From contig NZ_CP107796.1 in assembly GCF_036345995.1 (NCBI RefSeq), forward strand, positions 1,922,001-1,986,000: 64,000 nucleotides of DNA. Reading direction: 5' to 3'. The translations under genes and the position numbers were made by a program. Under the pieces are notes generated by a model, which was given only the letters and a program-made list of their open reading frames with translations, was not told where the DNA came from and made no database searches. The DNA comes from Streptomyces sp. NBC_00557. Lineage in GTDB: Bacteria > Actinomycetota > Actinomycetes > Streptomycetales > Streptomycetaceae. Positions within the stretch are counted from its first letter, which is position 1, and every line of letters starts with the position of its first letter. Shown here in pieces: positions 17,252 through 25,824 of this stretch.

Positions 17252-18781
17252 ATGACCGCATCCCGCCACTACATCACCACGACGATCCCGTACGTCAACG
17301 CCCGCCCGCACCTGGGCTTCGCGCTGGAGCTGGTCCAGGCGGACACGCTGGCTCGCCACCGCCGGCACCGCGGCGACCGGGTGCGGCTGCTCAGCGGCAC
17401 CGACGACAACTCCCTGAAGAACGTGCTGGCCGCCGAGGCCGAGGGCGTCGACGTGCGCACGCTCGTCGACCGCAACGCCGAGGCGTTCGCCGCCCTGCGC
17501 GGGCCGCTGGCGCTGTCGCTGGACGACTTCATCCGCACCAGCCGCGACCCGCGCCACCGCGTCGGCGTGGAGCGCCTGTGGCGCCGGTGCGCGGCCGCCG
17601 GCGACCTGTACCGCAAGCACTACGAGGGCCTGTACTGCGTCGGCTGCGAGCAGTTCTACACCGAGGCCGAACTCGTCGACGGGCGCTGTGCCGAGCACGG
17701 CACCGAGCCGCAGCGCGTGGCGGAGGAGAACTGGTTCTTCCGGCTGTCCCGGTACGCCGAACGGCTGCACGAGCTGATCGCCGGCGGCGCCCTGCGCATC
17801 GAGCCCGCCGCCCGCCGCAACGAGGTCCTCGCCCTGATCGCCGGAGGCCTGCACGACTTCTCCGTCTCCCGTTCGCACACCCGCGCCCGCGGCTGGGGCA
17901 TCCCGGTGCCCGGCGACCCCACCCAGGTCGTCTACGTGTGGTGGGACGCGCTCGGCAACTACGTCACCAGCCTGGGCTACGGCACCGACGACCCCGCGTA
18001 CGAGACGTGGTGGGCGGCCGGCGGGCGCCGCACCCACCTGGTCGGCAAGGGCGTGCTGCGCTTCCACGCCGTGTACTGGCCGGCGATGCTGCTGTCGGCG
18101 GGGCTGCCGCTGCCCACCGACATCCTCGTCCACGACTACCTGACGGTCGGCGGCCGCAAGATCAGCAAGTCCGGTGGGACGACGGTCGATCCGGTGGCCC
18201 TGGCCGAGGCGTACGGCACCGACGCGGTGCGCTGGTGGCTGCTGCGCGAGGTGCCCCGGGTCGGGGACGCCGACTTCACGCCGGACCGGCTGATCGCCCG
18301 TACCGACGCGGACTTCGCCGGCGGTCTCGGCAATCTCGTCCACCGCGTCGTGACGATGGTCCACCGCTACCGGGGCGGCACAGTGCCCGCGCTCGGCGGG
18401 GACCGGTTCGCGGTGGCCGGACTGCTGGAGGTGTGCGAGCGGGTTCCGGCCCGCGTCGACGCGGCGCTGGCCGGCTTCGACTTCCGCCGCGCCACGGGCG
18501 CCGTCCGGGACGTCGTGGAGGAGGCCAACCGCTGCGTCGACGCCACCCGGCCCTGGGAGCTGGCCCGCGCGGAGCGGCACGGCGACGCCGGGGCGGCCGA
18601 ACGCCTCGACGCGGTGCTCGCCGCCCTGGTGACGGCGTGCCGGGTCCTGGCGAAGGAGCTGCGGCCGTTCGTGCCGGACTCCGCGGCCCGGATCGCGGCG
18701 CAGGTGACCGCCGTCGGCGGCCCCCTGCCACCGGCCACGCCGCTGTTCCGCCGCCTCCAGGAGCCGGCCGGGGACGCCTGA
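17252..18781 (+). CDS. metG: Methionyl-tRNA synthetase, class I
   Basis: This 509-residue enzyme charges tRNA-Met. The HIGH motif appears as HLGF in PYVNARPHLGF near residue 16, the zinc knuckle is CVGC then CAEH near 130-150, and KMSKS appears as KISKS near residue 304. An anticodon-binding helical domain fills the last 140 residues, and the C-terminal tRNA-binding OB domain is absent. The ATG at 17252 has GGAAGG 6 bases upstream. Streptomyces usually has another metS elsewhere, so this may be a second, possibly specialised copy. The leader ORF and hairpin upstream suggest control by attenuation. Confidence 0.93.
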   Translation: MTASRHYITTTIPYVNARPHLGFALELVQADTLARHRRHRGDRVRLLSGTDDNSLKNVLAAEAEGVDVRTLVDRNAEAFAALRGPLALSLDDFIRTSRDPRHRVGVERLWRRCAAAGDLYRKHYEGLYCVGCEQFYTEAELVDGRCAEHGTEPQRVAEENWFFRLSRYAERLHELIAGGALRIEPAARRNEVLALIAGGLHDFSVSRSHTRARGWGIPVPGDPTQVVYVWWDALGNYVTSLGYGTDDPAYETWWAAGGRRTHLVGKGVLRFHAVYWPAMLLSAGLPLPTDILVHDYLTVGGRKISKSGGTTVDPVALAEAYGTDAVRWWLLREVPRVGDADFTPDRLIARTDADFAGGLGNLVHRVVTMVHRYRGGTVPALGGDRFAVAGLLEVCERVPARVDAALAGFDFRRATGAVRDVVEEANRCVDATRPWELARAERHGDAGAAERLDAVLAALVTACRVLAKELRPFVPDSAARIAAQVTAVGGPLPPATPLFRRLQEPAGDA

Positions 18782-18802
18782 CCGCTGCGGGGCGGAACCA
18801 TG

Positions 18803-18877
18803 TGAGCCGCCGGACCACCGGAGGTTCTCCGCACCGGAGGCTGAGCCGCTGGACCACCGGAGGTTCTCCGCACCGGA
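18803..18877. repeat. Two-copy 39-bp tandem repeat
   Basis: A 36-base unit starting TGAGCCGC occurs at 18803-18838 and 18842-18877 with one mismatch and a period of 39 bases. It fills most of the 132 bp between metG and the FAD-Rieske gene. No function is evident. Confidence 0.85.
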
Positions 18878-18913
18878 CGCCGCCGAACGTGGCCGGCGGG
18901 ATGCCGGAAGCGG

Positions 18914-20473
18914 ATGCTGAACGGCCCGCGGTCGGGGTACCCGGCGGTCATGCACACGCAGCGGCACGTCACCGGCTCGTACTGGCTCCGCACCGCACCA
19001 GGCCCCGACCGTCCCGCGCTGAGCGAGGACGTCGACGTCGACGTGGCCGTCGTCGGCGCGGGCATCGCCGGGCTCAGCACCGCCTACGAACTGGCCCGCG
19101 CCGGGCTGGGGGTGGCGGTGCTGGAGGCCGGGCGGGTGGCGGCCGGGGTCACCGGACACACCACGGCCAAGCTGACCGCCCAGCACACGCTCGTCTACGA
19201 CCGGCTGGGGCGCACCCGCGGTCCCGAGGGGGCGCGGTTGTACGCCCGCTCGCAGTCGGAGGCGATCGAGCACGCGGCGGCGCTGGTCGACGAGCTGGGC
19301 ATCGACTGCGAGTGGGAGACCCGGGACGCGTACACCTACGTGCGGGACCGGGCACGCGCCGACGAGCTGCGGGCGGAGGCGGAGGCGGCCCGGAACGCGG
19401 GGCTGCCGGCCTCGTTCACGACGGAGACCGGGCTGCCGTTCCCGGTGGCGGGCGCGGTGCGGGTGACCGGACAGGCGCAGTTCCACCCGGTCAGGTACCT
19501 GCGGGCGATCACCGACGACCTCGTCGCGCGGGGCGGCCGGGTGTACGAGGGGACGCGCGTCGTCGGGCTGCAGGAGGGCGGGGAGCCGTGCCGGCTGACG
19601 ACCGAGTCGGGGCACACGGTCACCGCCCGGGACGTCGTGATCGCCACCCACTACCCGGTGTTCGACCGGGCGCTGCTGTTCACCCGGCTCTCCCCGCGCC
19701 GCGAACTGGTCGTCGCGGGCCCGCTGAACGACGGCCCGGACCCGGAGGGCATGTACATCACGCCCGAGGAGAACACCCGCTCGGTGCGCACGGCGCCGTA
19801 CGGCGCGGACGGGCAGCGCCTGCTCGTCGTCACCGGCGAGCACTTCACGCCCGGCACCGGCGACGTCGAGGCCGGCTTCGGCACCCTCGCGCGCTGGGCC
19901 GAGGAGCACTTCCCGGGGACGACCCCGGAGCAGGCCTGGGCCACCCAGGACAACGACGCCACCGACACCGTGCCGTTGGTCGGCCCCTTCCACCCGGCGG
20001 CCAGGCACACCTATGTCGCCACCGGCTTCGGCGGCTGGGGGCTGAGCGGCGGGATCATGGCCGGGCTGCTGCTGACCGCGCTGATCACCGGACGGGACTG
20101 CCCCTGGCGCGAGCTGTACGACCCGCGGCGGCTGAAGTCGGTGGTGCGCGAGGCGCCGTCGCTGCTGAAGACCCAGGCGGAGGTGGCCCGGCACCTGGTC
20201 GGCGACCGGCTGAAACCGCCGGGTTCGGTGGACGGCCTGGAGCCCGGCGACGGGGCGGTGGTCCGGGTGGACGGCAGGCGGGTGGCGGTGCACCGGGACG
20301 AGGAGGGACGCCTGCACGCGGTGTCGGCCCGCTGCACGCACCTCGGCTGCCTGGTCTCCTTCAACCGGGCCGAGCGCGCCTGGGAATGCCCCTGCCACGG
20401 CTCCCGCTTCGCCGTCGACGGCACGGTCCTGCAGGGCCCGGCCGTCCGGCCGCTGGAGCAGCGGGACCTGTGA
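18914..20473 (+). CDS. FAD-dependent oxidoreductase fused to a Rieske [2Fe-2S] domain
   Basis: This 519-residue protein joins a DadA-like FAD oxidoreductase (residues about 30-400, with the dinucleotide fold VAVVGAGIAGLSTAYELARAG) to a C-terminal Rieske domain (about 430-519). The Rieske ligands are CTHLGC and CPCHGS, complete. The middle holds GFGGWGLSGG, typical of the FAD-binding end. Such fusions occur in Streptomyces and Bacillus, but their substrate is not known; amine or amino-acid oxidation is a family-based guess. ATG 18914 has GGAAG close upstream, and ATG 18950 (MHTQRHV) is an equally possible start. There is no signal peptide. Confidence 0.85.
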   Translation: MLNGPRSGYPAVMHTQRHVTGSYWLRTAPGPDRPALSEDVDVDVAVVGAGIAGLSTAYELARAGLGVAVLEAGRVAAGVTGHTTAKLTAQHTLVYDRLGRTRGPEGARLYARSQSEAIEHAAALVDELGIDCEWETRDAYTYVRDRARADELRAEAEAARNAGLPASFTTETGLPFPVAGAVRVTGQAQFHPVRYLRAITDDLVARGGRVYEGTRVVGLQEGGEPCRLTTESGHTVTARDVVIATHYPVFDRALLFTRLSPRRELVVAGPLNDGPDPEGMYITPEENTRSVRTAPYGADGQRLLVVTGEHFTPGTGDVEAGFGTLARWAEEHFPGTTPEQAWATQDNDATDTVPLVGPFHPAARHTYVATGFGGWGLSGGIMAGLLLTALITGRDCPWRELYDPRRLKSVVREAPSLLKTQAEVARHLVGDRLKPPGSVDGLEPGDGAVVRVDGRRVAVHRDEEGRLHAVSARCTHLGCLVSFNRAERAWECPCHGSRFAVDGTVLQGPAVRPLEQRDL

Positions 20474-20500
20474 GGCTCCTGCCGTCCGCACCACCGTGCA

Positions 20501-20629
20501 GTGGTCCTCGTCGCTTGGGGCAGCGTGCTGTGCCGGGAACCGACGGAGTACCCGGAGTCGTACAAGGGCATCACGCTGTGCCCTCGCTGTGCATGGCAGG
20601 AGGCGCAGCGCACGGCCTGCTCAGGGTGA
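20501..20629 (+). pseudogene. Short zinc-ribbon-like ORF, probably a gene remnant
   Basis: A 42-codon frame from GTG 20501 to TGA 20627 encodes a coherent protein end, VLCREPTEYPESYKGITL then CPRCAWQEAQ. Codon use is typical of real genes here (G/C at most third positions), unlike the antisense frames. The C...CPRC pattern suggests part of a metal knuckle. There is no ribosome-binding site, and a better N-terminus beginning VQWSSS lies in another frame just upstream, so a frameshift has probably broken it. It overlaps the end of the decayed ABC gene by 9 bp on the other strand. The family was not recognised. Confidence 0.4.
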
Positions 20630-21371
20630 CCGGCGGGCGGTGAGCGCGGCGGCCGCGGCGAAGGCGGCGGCCGTGCACAGGACCGCGCCGGCCAGCGGCA
20701 GCAGCGGCACCGGCGCCCGGCCGCTCTGCGAACCGGTGACCAGACCGCTGACGGCGGCCTGCGCCGGGGACCCGGTGAGCACCACCGCCAGCAGCATCGC
20801 GGGCACGGCCCGGCCGGTGGCGCGCAGCAGCGGCCGGTGGGTCGGCCGCGCCGAGCAGCGCACAGGTGAGCGTGGCCGGCAGTCCGGCCGCGGCGGCCCG
20901 CGGCAGCGGCACCCGGACCTGGCGGCCGTTGCTCGCCGGGGCGCTGATCAGCGTCACCACCACGGTCGCCGCCAGCCCGAGCCCCACCGCCGCGAGCAGC
21001 GCCGTCAGCAGGCAGGCGAGGTGCGCCCGGGCCGAAGCGCTCCAGCCAGGCGCCGGCGGCGTGGGCGGCGGATCTGCGGCCGAGTCCGTGGACGGTGCCG
21101 AGGTGGGTGAGGTAGCCGAGGGCGGTGAAGGGAAGCGCCGAGGGGAAACGCTCCGGTACGTACGCCGTGCGCGGGCGGCCCGTGATCCGGCCCTCCGTCG
21201 GCGCGTCCAGGCGGGCGAGGAGGCGGAGGAGGGGGGACTTCCCGGTGCCGTTCGCTCCTTCTATACGGGTGAGGGTGCCGGGGCTGAGGGTGAGGTCGAC
21301 GCCCCGTAACACCCAGGAGCCGCGCAGGCCGTAGCGGCGGCCCACGCTGCCAGCCGTAGCTCACGTTGCAT
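20621..21371 (-). pseudogene. Decayed ABC transporter: ATPase fragment fused to permease remnant
   Basis: Three minus-strand frames together read as a wrecked two-gene ABC exporter. The ATG at 21371 gives MQRELRLAA and then loses frame; the ATPase resumes as VGRRYGLRGSWVLRGVDLTL after one missing base. Walker A reads GANGTGKSPLL, with Pro in place of the usual Thr. The ATPase stops near LERFG about residue 105, so its signature, Walker B and H-loop are gone. A permease tail then starts in another frame (HLACLLTALLAAVGLGL), and near 20855 the frame shifts again to end LTARRSP at 20621. It also contains a TTA codon. The simplest history is an internal deletion plus frameshifts. It cannot make a working transporter. 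Confidence 0.75.
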
Positions 21372-21444
21372 GGGAGCATTGTGGCCGCTCACGCCCGCCG
21401 GACGGAGCCGGGGACCGTCGCCGGCCCCCTTAAGGTTGACTGCT

Positions 21445-22161
21445 GTGAGCCAGGTTTCAGCGTCCCCCGGAGACAGTCCCGTCCAGGCCGAGCGCGGCCC
21501 GCGCGACGAGGCGCCCCAGTTCGTGCTGCCCCTCGTCGTGCGGATCGAGCGCGCCGCGCCGCCCGCGCGCACCGACGCGCTGGAGACGGCCGCACGGGCG
21601 GTGCTCGTGCTGCTCGGGGACGAGCGGGCGCACGGGGACGGCGAGTGGGCCGAGGCGGTGCGCGACTGGCAGGACGCGCGGATCCGCAAGGTGGTCCGTC
21701 GGGCGCGTGGCGCCGAGTGGCGGCGGGCCGAGGCGCTGCCCGGGATCACGGTGACCGGCAAGTCCGCGCAGGTACGGGTCTTTCCGCCGGTCCCGCTCGA
21801 CGGCTGGCCCAAGGACCTTGCGAGGCTCCAGGTGTCCGGCACCGAGCTGGACGACCCCGAGCCGCCCGTCGCCGCCGACCCGGCGCAGCCGGTGCTGTGG
21901 CTGAACCCCGGACTGGAGATGTCCGCCGGGAAGGCGATGGCGCAGGCCGGGCACGGTGCCCAGCTGGCCTGGTGGGCGCTGTCCGACGCGGAGCGCGCCG
22001 CCTGGCGGGACGCCGGCTACGCGCTGGCCGTCCGCACGGCCGGTCCCGCCGACTGGCCCCGGCTGACGGGCAGCGGCCTGCCGGTCGTCCGCGACGCGGG
22101 CTTCACCGAGATCGCACCGGGCAGCTGCACGGTGGTCGCCGACCACCCGGCGCTGCGCTAG
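21445..22161 (+). CDS. PTH2-type peptidyl-tRNA hydrolase family protein
   Basis: This 238-residue protein carries a C-terminal PTH2 domain (about residues 130-235), with WLNPGLEMSAGKAMAQAGHGAQL matching the PTH2 lysine/glutamine motif. PTH2 enzymes recycle peptidyl-tRNA. The N-terminal half is a charged helical region conserved in Streptomyces relatives. GTG 21445 is preceded by TAAGGT at 21431-21436 with no Shine-Dalgarno, so the transcript is probably leaderless. The gene diverges from the decayed ABC gene 73 bp away. Whether it acts on tRNA in an organism with a normal pth is unknown. Confidence 0.78.
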   Translation: MSQVSASPGDSPVQAERGPRDEAPQFVLPLVVRIERAAPPARTDALETAARAVLVLLGDERAHGDGEWAEAVRDWQDARIRKVVRRARGAEWRRAEALPGITVTGKSAQVRVFPPVPLDGWPKDLARLQVSGTELDDPEPPVAADPAQPVLWLNPGLEMSAGKAMAQAGHGAQLAWWALSDAERAAWRDAGYALAVRTAGPADWPRLTGSGLPVVRDAGFTEIAPGSCTVVADHPALR

Positions 22162-22169
22162 GTCACCGG

Positions 22170-22283
22170 GCCGCTGCGAGGCGTCAGCCGGGGTCGCTGA
22201 GGCCTCCGCCTGGGCCGCTGTAAGGCGTCAGCCGGGGTCGCTGCGGCCTCCGCCGGAGTCGCTGCAAGGCATCCGCCGGTAGC
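22170..22283. repeat. 44-bp tandem minisatellite
   Basis: Units beginning GCCGCTG run at 22170-22213 and 22214-22257, differing at only a few bases, followed by a decayed third partial copy to about 22283. Each unit itself contains two half-copies of GTCGCTG/GCCTCCGCC type. It sits between the PTH2 gene and the DUF692 gene. The 298-bp gap holds no convincing gene. Confidence 0.8.
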
Positions 22284-22459
22284 CGCTGTGGGGCGTGGGG
22301 CGCCCGCAGGGCCGTGCTCCGGGCGGTGGGCGGCGTGGGACCAGGCCGGGGCGAAGCTCAAATGTTGCTCTGAACACGGCGCGGACATGATTCGCGGCCG
22401 GTCGCCCGGGCCATACCCCCGTCATTCCGCGGACAGATCCGCGAAGGAGGGGTGGGACC

Positions 22460-23779
22460 ATGCGGCGACTGGGCACGGGGATCGGCTGGCGGCCGGAGAT
22501 CGCGGACGCCGTGGAGCGGCTGCCGGGCATCGACTGGGTGGAGGTCGTGGCCGAGAACGTCTGTCCCGGGCACCTGCCGGAGTCGCTGCTGCGGCTGCGC
22601 GAGCGCGGCGTGGCCGTGGTCCCGCACGGCGTCTCCCTGGGCCTGGGTGGCGCCGACCGCCCCGACGGGGCACGGCTGACGGCGCTGGCGGAGCGGGCCG
22701 AGGCGCTCGGCTCCCCGCTGGTCACCGAGCACGTCGCGTTCGTCCGCGCGGGCGGCCCGCTGACCGCCTCCCCGCGGCTGGAGGCCGGGCATCTGCTGCC
22801 GGTGCCGCGCACGAGGGACGCCCTGGACGTGCTCTGCGAGAACGTGCGCATCGCTCAGGACGCGCTGCCGGTGCCGCTGGCCGTGGAGAACATCGCCGCG
22901 CTGTTCTCCTGGCCGGACGAGGAGCTGACCGAGGGGCAGTTCCTGTCGGAGCTGGTCGAGCGCACCGGCGTGCGCCTGCTGATCGACGTGGCCAACCTGC
23001 ACACCAACCACGTCAACCGCGGCGAGGACCCGGCCGAGGCGCTGGCCGCGCTGCCCGTGGAGGCGATCGCCTACGTGCATGTCGCGGGCGGCTTCGAACG
23101 CGACGGCGTCTGGCACGACAGCCACGCCCACCCCGTGCCGCGCCCGGTGTACGACATCCTGACCGACCTCGCCGCCCGCACCGCCCCGCCCGGAGTCCTC
23201 CTGGAACGGGACGAGAACTTCCCCGGACCGGCCGAGCTGGAGCGGGAGTTGACGTCGATCCGGGACGCGGTCCGGGCCGGGCGCGCGCGGGCCGGCGCGG
23301 GGCCGGCGCCGTCCGCCGCGCAAGACCCGGCGGGCGGCGGGGACGCCACCGTCGCACCCCCTGCGCAGACCGGCGCCCGGGAGCGGCTCGCCGTCTCCCA
23401 GGCCGCCGTGCTCTCCTCCCTGGTCGCCGGCACGCCGGTGCCCGAGGGCTTCGACCGGGTACGGATGCGGGTGCAGGCACGGGCCCTCGCCGCCAAGCGG
23501 GCGGACGTGGTGGCGAAGGTGGCCCCCGAACTGCCGGTCATCCTCGGCGAGGGATACCGGGCGGCTTTCCTGGACTACGCCCGGGCACGCCCGATGACCG
23601 GGGGCTACCGCCGCGACGCCCTGGACTTCGCCGCCCACCTGCTCGACTCCGGCCGCCCGGCCAGCGCTGCCTCCCGCCGCCGGCTCCGGGAGTGGTGGCT
23701 GGACCGCTCGGGCCCGGCTCCGCGGTCCGGTGGGCGGATGACCCGGGCGGCACGGAAGGTGCTGCTGCGAAGAGTGTGA
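22460..23779 (+). CDS. DUF692 multinuclear non-heme iron oxidative enzyme (MNIO) with C-terminal partner-like domain
   Basis: The first 270 of 439 residues are a DUF692 TIM barrel with what looks like the full metal-binding set: His56 in PHGVSL, Glu90-His91 in TEHVAF, Glu143-Asn144 in VENIAALF, Asp176/Asn179/His184 in DVANLHTNH, His207 in YVHVAGG, Asp220 and His222 in HDSHAHP, and Glu249/Asp251 in LLERDENF. Known members (MbnB, TglH) use two or three iron ions to rework cysteine residues in peptides. After a disordered Ala/Gly/Pro linker, residues 325-439 form a helical domain that in Streptomyces replaces the separate DUF2063 partner. AAGGAGG lies 9 bases before the ATG. No Cys-rich precursor peptide is adjacent, so the substrate is unknown. 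DUF4142 and TIGR04222 genes follow on the same strand. Confidence 0.88.
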   Translation: MRRLGTGIGWRPEIADAVERLPGIDWVEVVAENVCPGHLPESLLRLRERGVAVVPHGVSLGLGGADRPDGARLTALAERAEALGSPLVTEHVAFVRAGGPLTASPRLEAGHLLPVPRTRDALDVLCENVRIAQDALPVPLAVENIAALFSWPDEELTEGQFLSELVERTGVRLLIDVANLHTNHVNRGEDPAEALAALPVEAIAYVHVAGGFERDGVWHDSHAHPVPRPVYDILTDLAARTAPPGVLLERDENFPGPAELERELTSIRDAVRAGRARAGAGPAPSAAQDPAGGGDATVAPPAQTGARERLAVSQAAVLSSLVAGTPVPEGFDRVRMRVQARALAAKRADVVAKVAPELPVILGEGYRAAFLDYARARPMTGGYRRDALDFAAHLLDSGRPASAASRRRLREWWLDRSGPAPRSGGRMTRAARKVLLRRV

Positions 23780-23997
23780 ACGGACTGCCCGCAGGCGACG
23801 ACGGCGACGAACACCCCAAGGGGCGCGGGGAACCGCGCGACCAGCCACAACGCGCCCGCACCCGCCGACGCTCGATCAGCCCCGACGCCCACGCGCACCC
23901 CGCCCACGCCCCGCGGCAGCGACCCGCGCCCGAGTAATATGCCGCCCGCACCCACCCCCCATGCACATCCGCGTGCGGTGCGCTGACAGGAGGCGTC

Positions 23998-24771
23998 ATG
24001 CGACCCCGGCCCCCGATCAAGGGCAGAGGCATATTCAGCGGCACAGGCCTCGTCATCGCGGGCCTCGCGGCGACCGCGACGGCGCTGCTGTACCCGCTGT
24101 GGTCGTACGCCGACCGCCCGGGCCCCGCGGCCGGCGCCACCGTGCTGAGCACGCAGACCGTCACCACCCCGTACGGCCCCCTGTCGGCGCAGGACCGGGA
24201 CCTCATCACCGGCGTCCGGCTGGCGAGCCTGTGGGAGCTGACCGCCGGGGAGCTCGCGGAGCGCAAGGGCACCACGGCGGCCGTCCGCACGGCGGGTCGG
24301 CACCTGGTCGACGGGCACACCTCGCTGGACGGCCATCTCCGCACCGTCGCGGGCCAGCTCGGCGTGCCGCTGCCCAACGAACCGAACGCCCAGCAGAAGC
24401 AGTGGCTGGACACGCTGCGCTCGGCGCAGGGCCAGGACTTCGACCGCCGGTTCGCCGGTCTCGTCCGGCTCGCCCAGGGCCGGATGTACGCGCAGGTCGC
24501 CCAGGTCCGGGCCGGCACCCAGAACTCCCTGGTCCGCGATCTCGCCGACGACGCGGACGCGACCACCCTGGACCACATCAAGGTGCTGGAGGCGACGGGG
24601 TACGTCGACTTCGCGGCGCTGGCCCAGGAGCTGGCGGCGTCCCCCAGCCCCGTGCCGACCCCGCCTGCCGTGGACCCCTCCGCCGCGGTGCCGGTCGCCC
24701 CGTCGCCGCAGGAGTCGTACTCCATGCCCCCCGCCACCACCAGCCCGCCGCCGGGGACCGGCGGCTCCTGA
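23998..24771 (+). CDS. DUF4142 family exported protein
   Basis: This 257-residue protein has an N-terminal membrane anchor (about residues 14-38) and a helical DUF4142 domain (about 60-210), recognised from VRLASLWELTAGELAERKG, the HLVDGHTSLD segment and the ferritin-like helical spacing. The tail (after about 215) is Pro/Ser/Thr-rich, as in wall-spanning regions. AGGAGG ends 4 bases before the ATG. TAATAT at 23935-23940 may be its -10. Located between DUF692 and TIGR04222 genes, it may be part of the same extracytoplasmic process. The His-bearing helices could bind metal, but that is only suggested. Confidence 0.75.
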   Translation: MRPRPPIKGRGIFSGTGLVIAGLAATATALLYPLWSYADRPGPAAGATVLSTQTVTTPYGPLSAQDRDLITGVRLASLWELTAGELAERKGTTAAVRTAGRHLVDGHTSLDGHLRTVAGQLGVPLPNEPNAQQKQWLDTLRSAQGQDFDRRFAGLVRLAQGRMYAQVAQVRAGTQNSLVRDLADDADATTLDHIKVLEATGYVDFAALAQELAASPSPVPTPPAVDPSAAVPVAPSPQESYSMPPATTSPPPGTGGS

Positions 24772-24809
24772 CGGCCCGGACCCGGTCGGCCCGGGCGCGG
24801 AAACGGAAC

Positions 24810-24825
24810 GTCACAGACCTGTGAC
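24810..24825. promoter_or_regulatory. Perfect palindrome upstream of TIGR04222 gene
   Basis: GTCACAG-AC-CTGTGAC is a perfect 7-bp inverted repeat 62 bp before the ATG at 24888, preceded by GGAAC (24805-24809). It could be an operator. Its half-site order is the reverse of a CRP site, so it is not assigned to CRP. Confidence 0.45.
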
Positions 24826-24887
24826 ACCGTGTCCGGATGATGAACAAGGCATGGCGCTCACCCGGGCCTCTGGCATAGAAACGCGTC

Positions 24888-25667
24888 ATGTTCTGGGTCC
24901 TTCTCCTGCTTCTGGCCTGGGCTTTCGCCGGTACGGCGTGCACCCGGCTGTGCCTGGCGGCCGTCCGCGCCGCAGCCCTGGACGCGGATGCCGCGACGGT
25001 GGACTCCGAGCGCGAACTGACGCTGTACGAGGCGGCCTTCCTCTCCGGCGGCCCGGTCCGGGTCGCCGATGTGACGATGGTGTCCATGGCCCGCCAGCGC
25101 CGCCTGCTGCTCGCGCACACCGGCTGGGCCACGGTCGTGGATCCGCTGGGGCGTGACGAGATCGAGCAGTCGGTCATAGGGGCCATCGGCCCGGAGGGAC
25201 AGTCGCGCATCGCGCCCGCGCGGGCCCGGGCGGCCGGCGCCGAGGCCGTACGGCGGCTCGCCGACCGGCTGGTGCGGGCCGGGCTCGCCGTCCCCGAGGG
25301 CGCCGGGACGACCGTGGGCGCCGCGGTGCGCCAGGTGCGCGCCGCCGCGCTGGCCGTGGCCGCCCTGGGGGCGACCGCGCTGCTGCTGCCGGTCGGGACC
25401 GGGACGCCGCGGCTGCTGGTCGGCCTGTGGTTCGCCCTGCCGCTCACGCTGTCCCTGAGCTGCCTGGCCATCGCCCGCTTCGAGGCGCACCCGTACACCC
25501 GCTGGGCCTCTCCCGCCGGGCAGCGGCTGCTGGAGGCGCTGGCGCGCCGGCCGGCCGGTGACGAGCGGTCGTTCCTCACCTCGGTCGCCGTGCGCGGGAT
25601 CCGGGCGATCGGCGAGCCGCGGCTGCGCGCCGCCTTCACCCACCGCGACCAGCCCTGGCGGGAGTGA
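24888..25667 (+). CDS. TIGR04222 domain membrane protein
   Basis: This 259-residue protein has a first membrane helix (about residues 2-20), a cytoplasmic or outer domain with LTLYEAAFLSGGPVRVADV, VSMARQRRLLLAHTGW and helical repeats, then two helices (about 140-190) and a short C-terminal tail. That pattern fits the TIGR04222 family, which in actinobacteria often sits beside DUF692 genes. Many relatives end in a Gly/Cys-rich tail that would suit a cysteine-modifying enzyme, but this one ends in a plain HRDQPWRE without it. The function is unknown. No strong Shine-Dalgarno is present before the ATG. Confidence 0.75.
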   Translation: MFWVLLLLLAWAFAGTACTRLCLAAVRAAALDADAATVDSERELTLYEAAFLSGGPVRVADVTMVSMARQRRLLLAHTGWATVVDPLGRDEIEQSVIGAIGPEGQSRIAPARARAAGAEAVRRLADRLVRAGLAVPEGAGTTVGAAVRQVRAAALAVAALGATALLLPVGTGTPRLLVGLWFALPLTLSLSCLAIARFEAHPYTRWASPAGQRLLEALARRPAGDERSFLTSVAVRGIRAIGEPRLRAAFTHRDQPWRE

Positions 25668-25824
25668 GGGCGTCCGGGGGCCGCCGGGGGCGCATAGGGG
25701 GCATTGCGGCCGACACCGGCCGGGTGGTGCTTGCCTTCACCGGGGGGCGAACGAAACATCCCTTCTGTTGACGCCGGGGCGTGGCAGCCGTGCCATCGCC
25801 GTCGCCGTACCGAAGGGAAACGCG

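Noticed and set aside
17111..20494. Minus-strand frame of 1127 codons opposite metG and the FAD-Rieske gene
   Set aside because: High-GC shadow: Arg/Gly/Pro-rich, no domain, and both strands cannot hold real genes over 3 kb with strong matches on the plus strand.
17245..20643. Plus-strand frame of 1132 codons overlapping metG
   Set aside because: Out-of-frame shadow of metG and the FAD-Rieske gene; composition is Arg/Gly/Ala only.
24810..24825. CRP/cAMP site before the TIGR04222 gene
   Set aside because: Half-sites are in the opposite order (GTCACA..TGTGAC) with a 2-bp gap, not TGTGA-N6-TCACA.
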